Source: Actinomycetota bacterium | GTDB lineage: Bacteria; Actinomycetota; Acidimicrobiia; Acidimicrobiales; Ilumatobacteraceae | Length of the DNA: 50,719 bases | Reading direction: 5' to 3' | NCBI GenBank assembly: GCA_026393475.1 | Contig: JAPLAA010000035.1 | Span: 1 to 50,719, forward strand | Part shown: piece after piece, positions 14,438-22,692 of the stretch | Layout of the letters: each line of letters starts with the position of its first letter | Numbering within the stretch: the first letter of the stretch is position 1 | Notes under the pieces: model-generated | The model's input: only the letters and a program-made list of their open reading frames with translations | The model's database searches: none | What the model was told of the DNA's origin: nothing | Position numbers and translations under genes: made by a program

Positions 14438-15229
14438 TCAGCGGTTGGCGAGGTCCTCGACGACGTGGTTGCCGCCATCCACGAGCAGCAAGGTGCCCGT
14501 GATGTAGCTCGCGTCGCGGCCGGCGAGGAATTCGATCGCGGCTGCGACCTCGTCGGCGGTCCCGCTGCGGCCCACCGGTGAGGCGACGCCGGCGCGACGC
14601 TCGCCGTCGGTGGCCGACGGCGTGTCGATCCACCCGGGCGCGATCGCGTTGACGGTGATGCCTGCCGATGCGACCTCCAACGACAGCGCACGGGTGAGCC
14701 CGACCATGCCGGCCTTCGCTGCGGCGTAACCACCCGCTCGCTCGAACGCCGACACCGGACCGGTGGTCGACGCGACGTTGACGATGCGGCCGTAGCCCTG
14801 CGCCCGCATGATCGGCACCACGGAGCGACACACCAGGAACGACGTGGTGAGGTTGCGGGCGAGCGTGTCGTCCCACTCGGCCAGGGTGAGCTCCTCGACG
14901 AGCCCTGCCGCATCGACGCCGGCCCCGACGGAGGTCATCCCGGCGTTGTTCACCAGCACCTCGAGCCGGCCCGTGGAGGCCACCGACGACACCAGCGCTC
15001 CGACCGCTGCCTCGTCGCGCAGATCGCACACCGCTCCCTCGGCCGACCCGCCCTCGATCACGAGCTCGGCAGCACGACGGTGGATGCGATCCGACGTGGC
15101 GACCAGCACGACATGCATTCCGGCCCTGGCGAAGCGACGGGCAGCGGCGAACCCGATGCCGCCATCGCTCCCGGCACCCGTGACGAGTGCCATCGGTCGG
15201 TCGGACGTGGGCGGCTGCTGATCGGACAC
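14438..15229 (-). CDS. Short-chain dehydrogenase/reductase
   Basis: 263-aa classical SDR with the TGAGSDGGIGFAAARR nucleotide-binding loop, the VNNAGM strand, the catalytic Ser in VNVASTTG and YAAAKAG (Tyr, Lys). The C-terminus is INAIAPGWIDT plus the usual GTLLLVDGG, which is FabG-like. The GTG at 15229 is preferred because TACTGT (15241-15236) lies exactly 12 nt upstream, and longer frames would run into the divergent gene. It shares a back-to-back promoter with the PhyH-family gene, so the two may be used together. Substrate unknown. Confidence 0.88.
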   Translation of the reverse strand: MSDQQPPTSDRPMALVTGAGSDGGIGFAAARRFARAGMHVVLVATSDRIHRRAAELVIEGGSAEGAVCDLRDEAAVGALVSSVASTGRLEVLVNNAGMTSVGAGVDAAGLVEELTLAEWDDTLARNLTTSFLVCRSVVPIMRAQGYGRIVNVASTTGPVSAFERAGGYAAAKAGMVGLTRALSLEVASAGITVNAIAPGWIDTPSATDGERRAGVASPVGRSGTADEVAAAIEFLAGRDASYITGTLLLVDGGNHVVEDLANR

Positions 15230-15235
15230 GGGGCG

Positions 15236-15245
15236 ACAGTAGCGT
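15236..15245. promoter_or_regulatory. Back-to-back overlapping -10 elements (bidirectional promoter)
   Basis: The ten bases ACAGTAGCGT hold TAGCGT on the plus strand (15240-15245, 13 nt before ATG 15253). On the minus strand they hold TACTGT (15241-15236, 12 nt before GTG 15229). The two -10 boxes share the central TA pair. Both genes would give leaderless mRNAs starting within about 25 bp of each other in opposite directions. Confidence 0.6.
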
Positions 15246-15252
15246 CGCCCCC

Positions 15253-16074
15253 ATGAGCACCACGCTCGACGATCCCGCCCTCGCGGCACATCAGGCGAAC
15301 CTCGACCGCGACGGCTACACCATCGTGCGCGACGCCTTCGACGTCGACACCGCAGCCGCGCTGCACACCGACGTGAGACGGCTGGAGACGTTGCTGCAGA
15401 TCGGTCCGGGTACCAACGGGTTCGAGGGTCGGGCGACGCACCGCGTGTACAACCTGCTCGCTCACGGCGAGCTGTACCAGCAGATCCCGGTGCATCCGGT
15501 GGTCCTCCCCCTGATGCGCCATCTCATGGGCGACAGCCCGCTCGTGAGCAGCCTCTCGAGCATCACGATCGGCCCGGGCGAGACCGCCCAACCGATCCAC
15601 GCCGACGACCAGGTGATGCCCCTGACGAAGCCCCACCGGGCCCTCACCGCGAACAGCATGTGGGCGATCACCGACTTCACCGAGGCCAACGGCGCCACGC
15701 GCATCATCCCCGGCAGCCACCTGCTCGACCACTCCCCCGTCTACGGCCAGCACTACGACAGCATCTGCGCGGAGATGACCGCGGGCAGCATCCTCGTCTG
15801 GCACGGCTCGCTGTGGCACGGCGGCGGCGCGAACGTCACCGACCAGCGACGCATGGGCATCGCGATGAACTACTGCGCCGGCTGGATCCGTCAGCAGGAG
15901 AACCAACAGCTCGGGCTGCCGCTCGGCCTCGTCGGCACCTTCTCCCCCGAACTGCAGGAGCTCTGCGGCTTCGGCGTGTACAAGGGCCTCATCGGCCACA
16001 TCGACCGGCGCACACCCGCACAGGCGCTGTTCGAGACCGAGGCCGACCACCGCATGCTCTGGGACCGCACCTGA
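15253..16074 (+). CDS. PhyH-family Fe(II)/2-oxoglutarate dioxygenase
   Basis: 273-aa phytanoyl-CoA-dioxygenase-like oxygenase. The iron facial triad is visible as His116-Ala-Asp118 (QPIHADDQ) and a distal His in WHGSLWHGG (His184 or His189). An Arg-containing strand (DQRRMGIAMNY) would bind 2-oxoglutarate. Family members hydroxylate lipids, amino acids or small metabolites. ATG at 15253 begins 13 nt after a TAGCGT -10 with no SD. It is divergent from an SDR, a frequent partner for hydroxylated products. Substrate unknown. Confidence 0.88.
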   Translation: MSTTLDDPALAAHQANLDRDGYTIVRDAFDVDTAAALHTDVRRLETLLQIGPGTNGFEGRATHRVYNLLAHGELYQQIPVHPVVLPLMRHLMGDSPLVSSLSSITIGPGETAQPIHADDQVMPLTKPHRALTANSMWAITDFTEANGATRIIPGSHLLDHSPVYGQHYDSICAEMTAGSILVWHGSLWHGGGANVTDQRRMGIAMNYCAGWIRQQENQQLGLPLGLVGTFSPELQELCGFGVYKGLIGHIDRRTPAQALFETEADHRMLWDRT

Positions 16075-16076
16075 CG

Positions 16077-16898
16077 ATGTACCGCTTCCTCTTCAAGCCC
16101 AAGTGGCTCGGGTTCCACCTGCTCGTGCTCGCGCTGATCGTGGTCATGGTGAACCTCGGGTTCTGGCAGAAGCACCGACTCGAAGATCGTCGCGAGTTCA
16201 ACGCGGAGGTGCGGGCCCGTTCGTCGGAGCCGATCGTGCCCGTCGAGGACATCGTCACCGACGCCACCGACCCGGCCGATGTCCAGTGGCGCACGGTCAC
16301 GGCCACCGGCACCTACCTCGCCGACGAGCAGGTGGTGATCGTCAACCGCGCACAGGGCGGCGTCACTGGTGTGAACGTCGTCGCCCCGCTCGAACTCGAC
16401 GACGGTCGACTGGTGCTCATCAACCGCGGCTTCGTCCCCGACGCCGACTCGGTGCCCGCTCCGGCGACCGGCGTCGTCGAGGTCACGGGCCGTCTGCGGG
16501 AGACGCAGGAGCGTTCGCTCGGCGGCCTCACCGAGGCCGATGGCGAGCTGACCGAACTGTTCCGCGTCGACATTCCCCGGCTCGCCGAGCAACTGCCCGC
16601 CCCGGTGCTGTCGGTGTACGTCGACCTGCTCGCCGCCGAGCCCGACCAGGGTGCGCTGCCCATCCCGCTGCCCGATCCCGAGCTGAGCGAGGGATCGCAC
16701 CTGTCGTACATGATGCAGTGGTGGATCTTCTCGGCGTGTGCCGCGGCGGGATGGGTGCTCGCGGTCCGGCGGAGCATCCGCCAGCACCGCAAGGACGTTG
16801 CGGCCGCCGCGGCCGGTGCCGTCAGCGCACCAGCCGAGCGAACGCCGCCGGACTCCCCGTCGCCAGACGACGACGCAGCGACCACGGCACCCGGCTGA
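16077..16898 (+). CDS. SURF1-family protein (cytochrome oxidase assembly)
   Basis: 273-aa membrane protein with the SURF1 layout. An N-terminal helix is followed by LGFWQKHRLEDR (family LGxWQxxR). The periplasmic domain has VTATGTYLADEQVVIVNR and LVLINRGFVP, and the C-terminal helix lies around YMMQWWIFSACAAAGWVLAV. A low-complexity Ala/Pro/Asp tail completes it. SURF1 assists haem insertion into aa3-type oxidases. It starts two bases after the PhyH stop, with no SD, so is probably coupled. Its last 77 bases overlap the end of the convergent lycopene-cyclase-like gene. Confidence 0.88.
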   Translation: MYRFLFKPKWLGFHLLVLALIVVMVNLGFWQKHRLEDRREFNAEVRARSSEPIVPVEDIVTDATDPADVQWRTVTATGTYLADEQVVIVNRAQGGVTGVNVVAPLELDDGRLVLINRGFVPDADSVPAPATGVVEVTGRLRETQERSLGGLTEADGELTELFRVDIPRLAEQLPAPVLSVYVDLLAAEPDQGALPIPLPDPELSEGSHLSYMMQWWIFSACAAAGWVLAVRRSIRQHRKDVAAAAAGAVSAPAERTPPDSPSPDDDAATTAPG

Positions 16899-17984
16899 AC
16901 ACACCGCTCATCGCCCGTCCCACCTCGGCCGCGGTCGCATCGACCCGCAGGTAAGGCGCCCAGATCTCGTCCGGCAACGCGAAGAACGCGTCGAAGAACA
17001 TGCCGATGTCGGTGTCGTCCATCCGCAGGAGCGCCGCGAGCCCGTAGTCGTGCAGCGCCCGTGACCGTCGCTGTTCGACCGGCCAGACCCGCTGCCACAC
17101 CGCACGGGCCGCCTGAGCCGGCGACGCGTCGGTGCCGAGCACCTCGGCGATCGAACCCGCCACCCGATCGGCGGCCCGCAACGACGCCGTGATCGAGTAG
17201 CCGGTCGCCGGGTGCACGTATCCGGCGGCGGCGCCGAAGCCGACGGTCGGCTGCAGCAGCGACGGCAGGCCCGGCCGCATCGGGATGCGCACGTGCTCGA
17301 CGTGCTCGGCACGCTCGGTGTGATCGTGGCCGAGCCGGGCCGCGAGCCGACGCCGGAGCTCGTCGGCGCCCATCGGCACGCGCCGGGCGAGCGACGTCTC
17401 CTCGACCAGCCAGCGGCCGCCCTCCAACGGCAGGACGTACAGGAAGGTCGGCTCGGGATCGTCCGTCGCGGCGCGCCAGTCCATCAGCACGGCGACGTCA
17501 CCGCCGACGTCGGGGCGCTCCGGCAGGACGAGTCCGTACGCGGTCTGGAACGACGGGGGCACCCGGCCCGCAGCTCGATCGAGCACGACGCCGCCGGCGC
17601 CTGCTGCGTCGACTGCGACGCGGGCGGTCAGCTTCGACCCGCTGCCGGTGTGCACGGCCGCGCCCCACAGGTGATGGCGCACGTCGGTGACGGTGTCGAC
17701 GAGACGCGGCGCGACATCGAGCGACGTGCGCAACCGCTGGTTGTGGAACACCCCGTAGGTGCGCCACAGGCGACGCCGTCCGGCCGCGACCACGTCGATC
17801 GGCGACTCGACCGCGAACGCGCCGCGGTGCTCGCCGACCTCGTCGCTCCACGCACCGAACGTGGACGTCCACGGTCGGTCGGGCCCGACCACCACCACGT
17901 CGAGCCCGCGGGCATGACAGGCCCGGCCCAGCGCCCGCGCCGCAGGCCCGTCACCGATGACCACGACGTCGTGCGCGGGGACCG

Positions 17985-17988
<4 letters not shown>
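16822..17988 (-). CDS. Lycopene beta-cyclase-like FAD-dependent protein
   Basis: 388-aa flavoprotein with an N-terminal dinucleotide fold (VVVIGDGPAARALGRAC). Motifs resembling CrtL/CrtY-type lycopene cyclases follow: FGAWSDE, FQTAYGLVLP, FLYVLPLEGGRWLVEETSLA and GFGAAAGYVHPATGYSI. Such enzymes close beta-rings at lycopene ends, giving carotenoids or the retinal precursor beta-carotene. No other crt genes are in the window. Its ATG overlaps the stop of the upstream MBL gene (ATGA, 17985-17988), and its 3' end overlaps SURF1 convergently. Family assignment is good; the actual substrate is inferred. Confidence 0.85.
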
Positions 17989-18965
<977 letters not shown>

Positions 18966-19111
18966 GGCCGCAGTATCGCAGCTGCGCCAGGGTCGGAGGT
19001 CCTTGAACCAGCTCCCCTCGTCCCCTGCCCCCGACCGCCCGCGCGGCGCACGATCGCGCGAACGGACACGACGCCGCGAGGGCCACCGTCCTGCAGACCT
19101 TGGAGGAAACG

Positions 19112-19600
19112 ATGGATGTCACTGGAGCCACCGAGACCACGCTCGATCCCTACAGCGGGACGCTGATCCTCAGCCTCGACGAGTGCTGGCAGCTGCTGCG
19201 CGGTCACGAGGTCGGCCGACTCGCCGTGTCGATCGCCAACCATCCGGACATCTTCCCGATCAACTACGTGGTGGACGACGACGTCATCGTGTTCCGCACC
19301 TCGGCCGGCACCAAGCTGGCCGCGTCGGTGCTGGGCTACGGCGTCGCGTTCGAGATCGACGGCTACGACGCCACCGCCGGTGAGGCGTGGAGCGTCGTCG
19401 TGAAGGGCACGGCCGAGCAGATCGAGGGCTGGCTCGACAAGGACCGCGCCGAGCGCCTGCCGCTGTTCCCGTGGAACGCGTCACCGAAGTTCGACTTCGT
19501 TCGCATCGTCGCCGAGGAGGTCTCCGGCCGACGCTTCCACGTCACCGACCACAGCGCATGGCCGCTCGCCGGTACACCCTCGCTCGACGACCAGCTCTGA
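19112..19600 (+). CDS. Pyridoxamine-5'-phosphate-oxidase-like flavin-binding protein
   Basis: 162-aa split-barrel protein of the PNPOx-like/nitroimidazole-resistance group. It shows a helix CWQLLRGHEVGRLAV, then DIFPINYVVDDDVIVFRT and TKLAAS, the usual FMN-phosphate contact region. Members bind FMN, F420 or haem and reduce varied substrates. The start is clear: GGAGG lies about 8 nt upstream of ATG 19112, one of the few strong SDs in the window. A tiny transporter-like fragment follows 56 bp downstream. Confidence 0.8.
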   Translation: MDVTGATETTLDPYSGTLILSLDECWQLLRGHEVGRLAVSIANHPDIFPINYVVDDDVIVFRTSAGTKLAASVLGYGVAFEIDGYDATAGEAWSVVVKGTAEQIEGWLDKDRAERLPLFPWNASPKFDFVRIVAEEVSGRRFHVTDHSAWPLAGTPSLDDQL

Positions 19601-19656
19601 ACCACCGCGTCGTGGACGACGGATCCACCGGCCCGGCACCCGCTACCCCGACGGGG

Positions 19657-19755
19657 ATGGACGCACTGCTGCCGGTGATCGTCGGCAACGTGATCGGCGG
19701 GTCGCTCCTGGTCGGCGCGACCTACTGGTTCGTCTACCTCCGCCGGAGGGACTGA
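19657..19755 (+). pseudogene. Formate/nitrite-transporter C-terminal fragment, or a 32-aa membrane microprotein
   Basis: The 32-residue frame (MDALLPVIVGNVIGGSLL, then VGATYWFVYLRRRD) closely resembles the last transmembrane helix and terminus of FocA/NirC-type channels, which end in LPVTxGNxxGGxxxVGxxYWxxYLR. The frame upstream of the ATG is only the shadow of the preceding gene, so the other five or so helices are missing. It is either the remnant of a deleted transporter gene or a small single-pass protein that kept this helix. The resemblance is from memory of the family. Confidence 0.5.
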
Positions 19756-19782
19756 GCGCGGGCCGTCGATCGACGTGACGGG

Positions 19783-19959
19783 TCAGCGGTCGTCGGGGTC
19801 GTCGACCGGGACCTCCAGACGCTGATCGATCGCGTCGGCCTCGGAGGCGTCGCGCAGGACTCGATCGTCGATCGAGGTGGCGAGCTCGGCAGCGGGATCC
19901 TCGACGTCGTCGTCGGTCCATGGTCGTTCGTCGGCGGTGGTGATGGGGAGGTCGGTCAT
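19783..19959 (-). CDS. Small acidic protein, unknown function
   Basis: 58-aa protein, very acidic, starting MTDLPITTADERPWTDDD. It ends with EADAIDQRLEVPVDDPDD, a segment I associate with small conserved actinobacterial proteins. No domain function known. The ATG at 19959 has CACTGT 12 nt upstream (imperfect -10). It is convergent with the transporter fragment and divergent from the aldo/keto reductase. Conservation of the C-terminal motif supports a real gene. Confidence 0.55.
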   Translation of the reverse strand: MTDLPITTADERPWTDDDVEDPAAELATSIDDRVLRDASEADAIDQRLEVPVDDPDDR

Positions 19960-20071
19960 GACCTCACAGTGCCCAGGGTGGACGGCAGCCACCACGGCAT
20001 TTGGTCCCGTCACCGTCCCCACCCGTTCACGCCCTCCCCACGAGTGTCGGGCCCGGGCGTACAGTCGCCTC

Positions 20072-20944
20072 ATGGCACTCACCACTCGTCGGCTCGGCCG
20101 CACCGAACACCAGTCGTCCCTCGCGATCCTCGGCGGGGCCATGTTCTGGAACACCGACCAGGAGACGACCGAACGCGCCTTCCACCTGGCACTCGAGGCC
20201 GGAGTGAACCATGTCGACATCGCTCCCTCGTACGGCCACGCCGAAGTGGTCGCCGGCCCGCTCGTGGCAGCGAACCGCAGTCGCCTGTTCGTGGGCGAGA
20301 AGACCGGCCGCAAGAACCCCGACGGCGTGCGGGCCGAACTGGAGAACTCGCTCGGTCGACTGGGTTGCGACGCGTTCGACCTGTACCAGGTGCACGGCGT
20401 CGTGAGCCTCGACGATCTCGAGACGCGTGCCGGCGCGTTCGAGACCATCCTGCGCGCCCGCGACGAGGGGCTCACCCGCTTCGTCGGCATCACCGGCCAC
20501 GACCTGAGCACCGCTGCGGCACAGCTCGAGGCGGTGAAGCGCTACGACCTCGACTCGGTGATGCTCCCCGTGTACCCCCGGGCCGTCGCAGACCCGCAGT
20601 ACGCCTCGGATCTCGCGGCGCTGTTCGACGAGTGCGCCCGCCGCGACGTCGCGGTCATGGCGATCAAGGCCGGTGCGTGGCGCCCGTGGGGCGATCGCGA
20701 GAAGACCGCCAACCCCTGGTACGAGCCGTTCACCGACGAGGCCCTGCTGCAGCGCGCCGTCGACTTCACGCTCTCCACCCCCGGCGTCATGGCGTTCTGC
20801 ACGCCCGGCGACGTGTCGATCCTGCCGGCCGTGCTCGCCGCGGCCGACGGGTACCGACCGATGACGGCCGAGGCCCGCGACGCGCTCCTCACCGAGGCCG
20901 CCGAATGGCCGATCATCTTCCCGTTGGCCGAGAACGCCCGCTGA
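20072..20944 (+). CDS. Aldo/keto reductase family protein
   Basis: 290-aa TIM-barrel oxidoreductase. It has the N-terminal RRLGRTEHQSSLAILGGA strand, NHVDIAPSYGHAE (catalytic Asp and Tyr of the AKR motif), the EKTGRK strand (Lys) and FDLYQVHG (His). Members reduce carbonyls with NADPH. Downstream GITGHDLS and a C-terminal STPGVMAFCTPG phosphate-binding loop fit. Probable leaderless start: TACAGT (20060-20065) ends six bases before the ATG. Substrate unknown. Confidence 0.88.
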   Translation: MALTTRRLGRTEHQSSLAILGGAMFWNTDQETTERAFHLALEAGVNHVDIAPSYGHAEVVAGPLVAANRSRLFVGEKTGRKNPDGVRAELENSLGRLGCDAFDLYQVHGVVSLDDLETRAGAFETILRARDEGLTRFVGITGHDLSTAAAQLEAVKRYDLDSVMLPVYPRAVADPQYASDLAALFDECARRDVAVMAIKAGAWRPWGDREKTANPWYEPFTDEALLQRAVDFTLSTPGVMAFCTPGDVSILPAVLAAADGYRPMTAEARDALLTEAAEWPIIFPLAENAR

Positions 20945-20994
20945 ACGCCCGCTGGCCCCCGCTGGCCCCCGCTGAACGCCCGCTGATCGGACCC
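20934..20994. repeat. Short imperfect repeats at the end of the aldo/keto reductase gene
   Basis: The word GAACGCCCGCTG and the word GCTGGCCCCC recur several times in about 60 bp that begin over the last codons and stop of the preceding gene. The pattern looks like replication slippage; no function is evident. Confidence 0.7.
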
Positions 20995-21030
20995 AGGGCG
21001 AGGGCCGACGGCGTCACACCACACCGGCAA

Positions 21031-21059
21031 TCGACTTCCTGCTTCATTGGTCGTACGCT
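21031..21059 (+). promoter_or_regulatory. Leaderless promoter of the WS/DGAT gene
   Basis: TCGACT (21031-21036), a 17-bp spacer and TACGCT (21054-21059) form the best-matched -35/-10 pair seen here. The -10 ends six bases before ATG 21066, and no SD is present. Confidence 0.6.
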
Positions 21060-21065
21060 TCGCCC

Positions 21066-22550
21066 ATGAAGCAACTGAGCGGGATCGACGTCAGCTTCCT
21101 CAACATGGAGACGGCGGCCGTCTTCGGCCACGTGTCGTCGATGAACATCTACGACCCGACGGGCGTGCCGGGCGGCGCAGGGCTCGAGGCGACCAAGCGC
21201 ATCATCCTCGAACGCATGGACCAGCTCGCCCCCTTCCGGCGGCGACTCGTCGAGGTCCCGCTCGGTCTCGACCTGCCGTACTGGATCGAAGATCCCGAGT
21301 TCGACATCGACTTCCACGTCCGCCATCACGCGGTGCCGCCGCCGGGCACGCCCGAGCAGCTGGCCGAGGTCGTCAGCCGCATCGTCGCCCGCCCACTCGA
21401 CCGCAACCGGCCGCTGTGGGAGCTCTACGTCATCGAAGGCGTCGACAACGGTCGCCTCATCGCGCAGCTCACCAAGGTGCACCACGCGACCATCGACGGT
21501 GCCGCCGGAGCACAGATGCTCGCCGCGATCCTCGACACCGACCCCGACTTCCGCCCCGTCGGCGAACCGGCGCCGTGGGTGCCCGACGAGGTCCCGAGCG
21601 ACGAGGACCTGCTCCGCATCACGATGAAGGAGTACATCAAGCGGCCGGAGAAGTTCGTCCGCCTGAGCGTGCGCTCCACCCGCGAGCTCGCGTCGATGAC
21701 CCGCTCGGGTGGCCTGCGTGCACTCGCCGATCTCATCGCCCAACCGATGCCCGGGCCGATGGGCAACCTGATGCGGACGCGCTTGCGTTCCCAGTACGGG
21801 CGCGAGGACGACAAGGCACCGTCGCTGCCGCCCACCCAGGCGCCGCGCACCCCGTGGAACCAGGCGATCACCCCGCACCGTCGCTTCGCGTACACCACCG
21901 TCTCGCTCGACGACGCGAAGAAGGTGCGCCGCCAGTTCGGCTGCACGTTCAACGACGTCGTGATGGCGCTGTGCTCGGGCACCCTGCGCGGCTATCTCGA
22001 CAAGCACGACTGCCTCCCCGACGAGAGCCTGATCGCGATGGTGCCGGTGAGCGTCCGCAGCGGCTCGGAGACCGACGCCTATCAGAACCGGGTGTCGGCG
22101 CTGTTGGCCGACCTGGCGACGAACGAGGCAGACCCGGTGAAGCGGTTGCGGCGCGTGCAGCAGAGCATGACCGCGGCGAAGGAGAACTTCGCCGCCATCC
22201 CGGCCGAGACGCTGCAGGACTTCACCCAGTTCGCCCCACCTGCCGTCGCTGCGCGAGCGATGCGGATGTACAGCCGCCTGCGCATCGCCGACCGGATGAA
22301 CCCGCCGTTCAACCTGATCATCTCGAACGTGCCCGGCCCGAACTATCCGCTGTACTCGGCCGGTGCGCAACTGCAGCACTTCTACCCCGTGAGCGCGCTC
22401 GCCGACGGCCAAGGGTTGAACATGACCGTGCAGAGCTACAACGGCAATCTCGATTTCGGTTTCATCGCTTGTCGCGAGCTGGTGCCCGACCTGTGGCTGA
22501 TGACCGAACTGCTCCAGGAGAGCATGCAGGAGCTGCTCGACCTCTGCTGA
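21066..22550 (+). CDS. Wax ester synthase / diacylglycerol O-acyltransferase (WS/DGAT)
   Basis: 494-aa acyltransferase of the actinobacterial WS/DGAT family, which makes storage triacylglycerols or wax esters from acyl-CoA at the membrane surface. The catalytic motif HHATIDGAAG is at His139-His140 to Asp144. The N-terminal SGIDVSFLNMET and the C-terminal FNLIISNVPGPNYPLY and NGNLDFGFIACRELVPD match the family pattern. Length is typical (about 450-500). Transcribed from a well-formed leaderless promoter as a single gene. Confidence 0.93.
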   Translation: MKQLSGIDVSFLNMETAAVFGHVSSMNIYDPTGVPGGAGLEATKRIILERMDQLAPFRRRLVEVPLGLDLPYWIEDPEFDIDFHVRHHAVPPPGTPEQLAEVVSRIVARPLDRNRPLWELYVIEGVDNGRLIAQLTKVHHATIDGAAGAQMLAAILDTDPDFRPVGEPAPWVPDEVPSDEDLLRITMKEYIKRPEKFVRLSVRSTRELASMTRSGGLRALADLIAQPMPGPMGNLMRTRLRSQYGREDDKAPSLPPTQAPRTPWNQAITPHRRFAYTTVSLDDAKKVRRQFGCTFNDVVMALCSGTLRGYLDKHDCLPDESLIAMVPVSVRSGSETDAYQNRVSALLADLATNEADPVKRLRRVQQSMTAAKENFAAIPAETLQDFTQFAPPAVAARAMRMYSRLRIADRMNPPFNLIISNVPGPNYPLYSAGAQLQHFYPVSALADGQGLNMTVQSYNGNLDFGFIACRELVPDLWLMTELLQESMQELLDLC

Positions 22551-22591
22551 GTCGTCGTGAGTCGTCGGCAGGCCTGCGTCGACCCGAGCAA

Positions 22592-22604
22592 GGTCTGACA
22601 GACC
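22592..22604. promoter_or_regulatory. Palindrome between WS/DGAT and cupredoxin genes
   Basis: GGTCTG-A-CAGACC is a perfect 13-bp dyad, about 90 bp upstream of the multi-cupredoxin ATG. It could be an operator. No matching -10/-35 pair was identified in 22551-22692. Confidence 0.35.
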
Positions 22605-22692
22605 GTCGCACTGAGGTCCGAGGTCGTGTGACCCGGTCCCGGCGACCCTTCCGCCCCTGGCCCGGTCCTCGCCGGAGGTCGACGGTGGAGGC

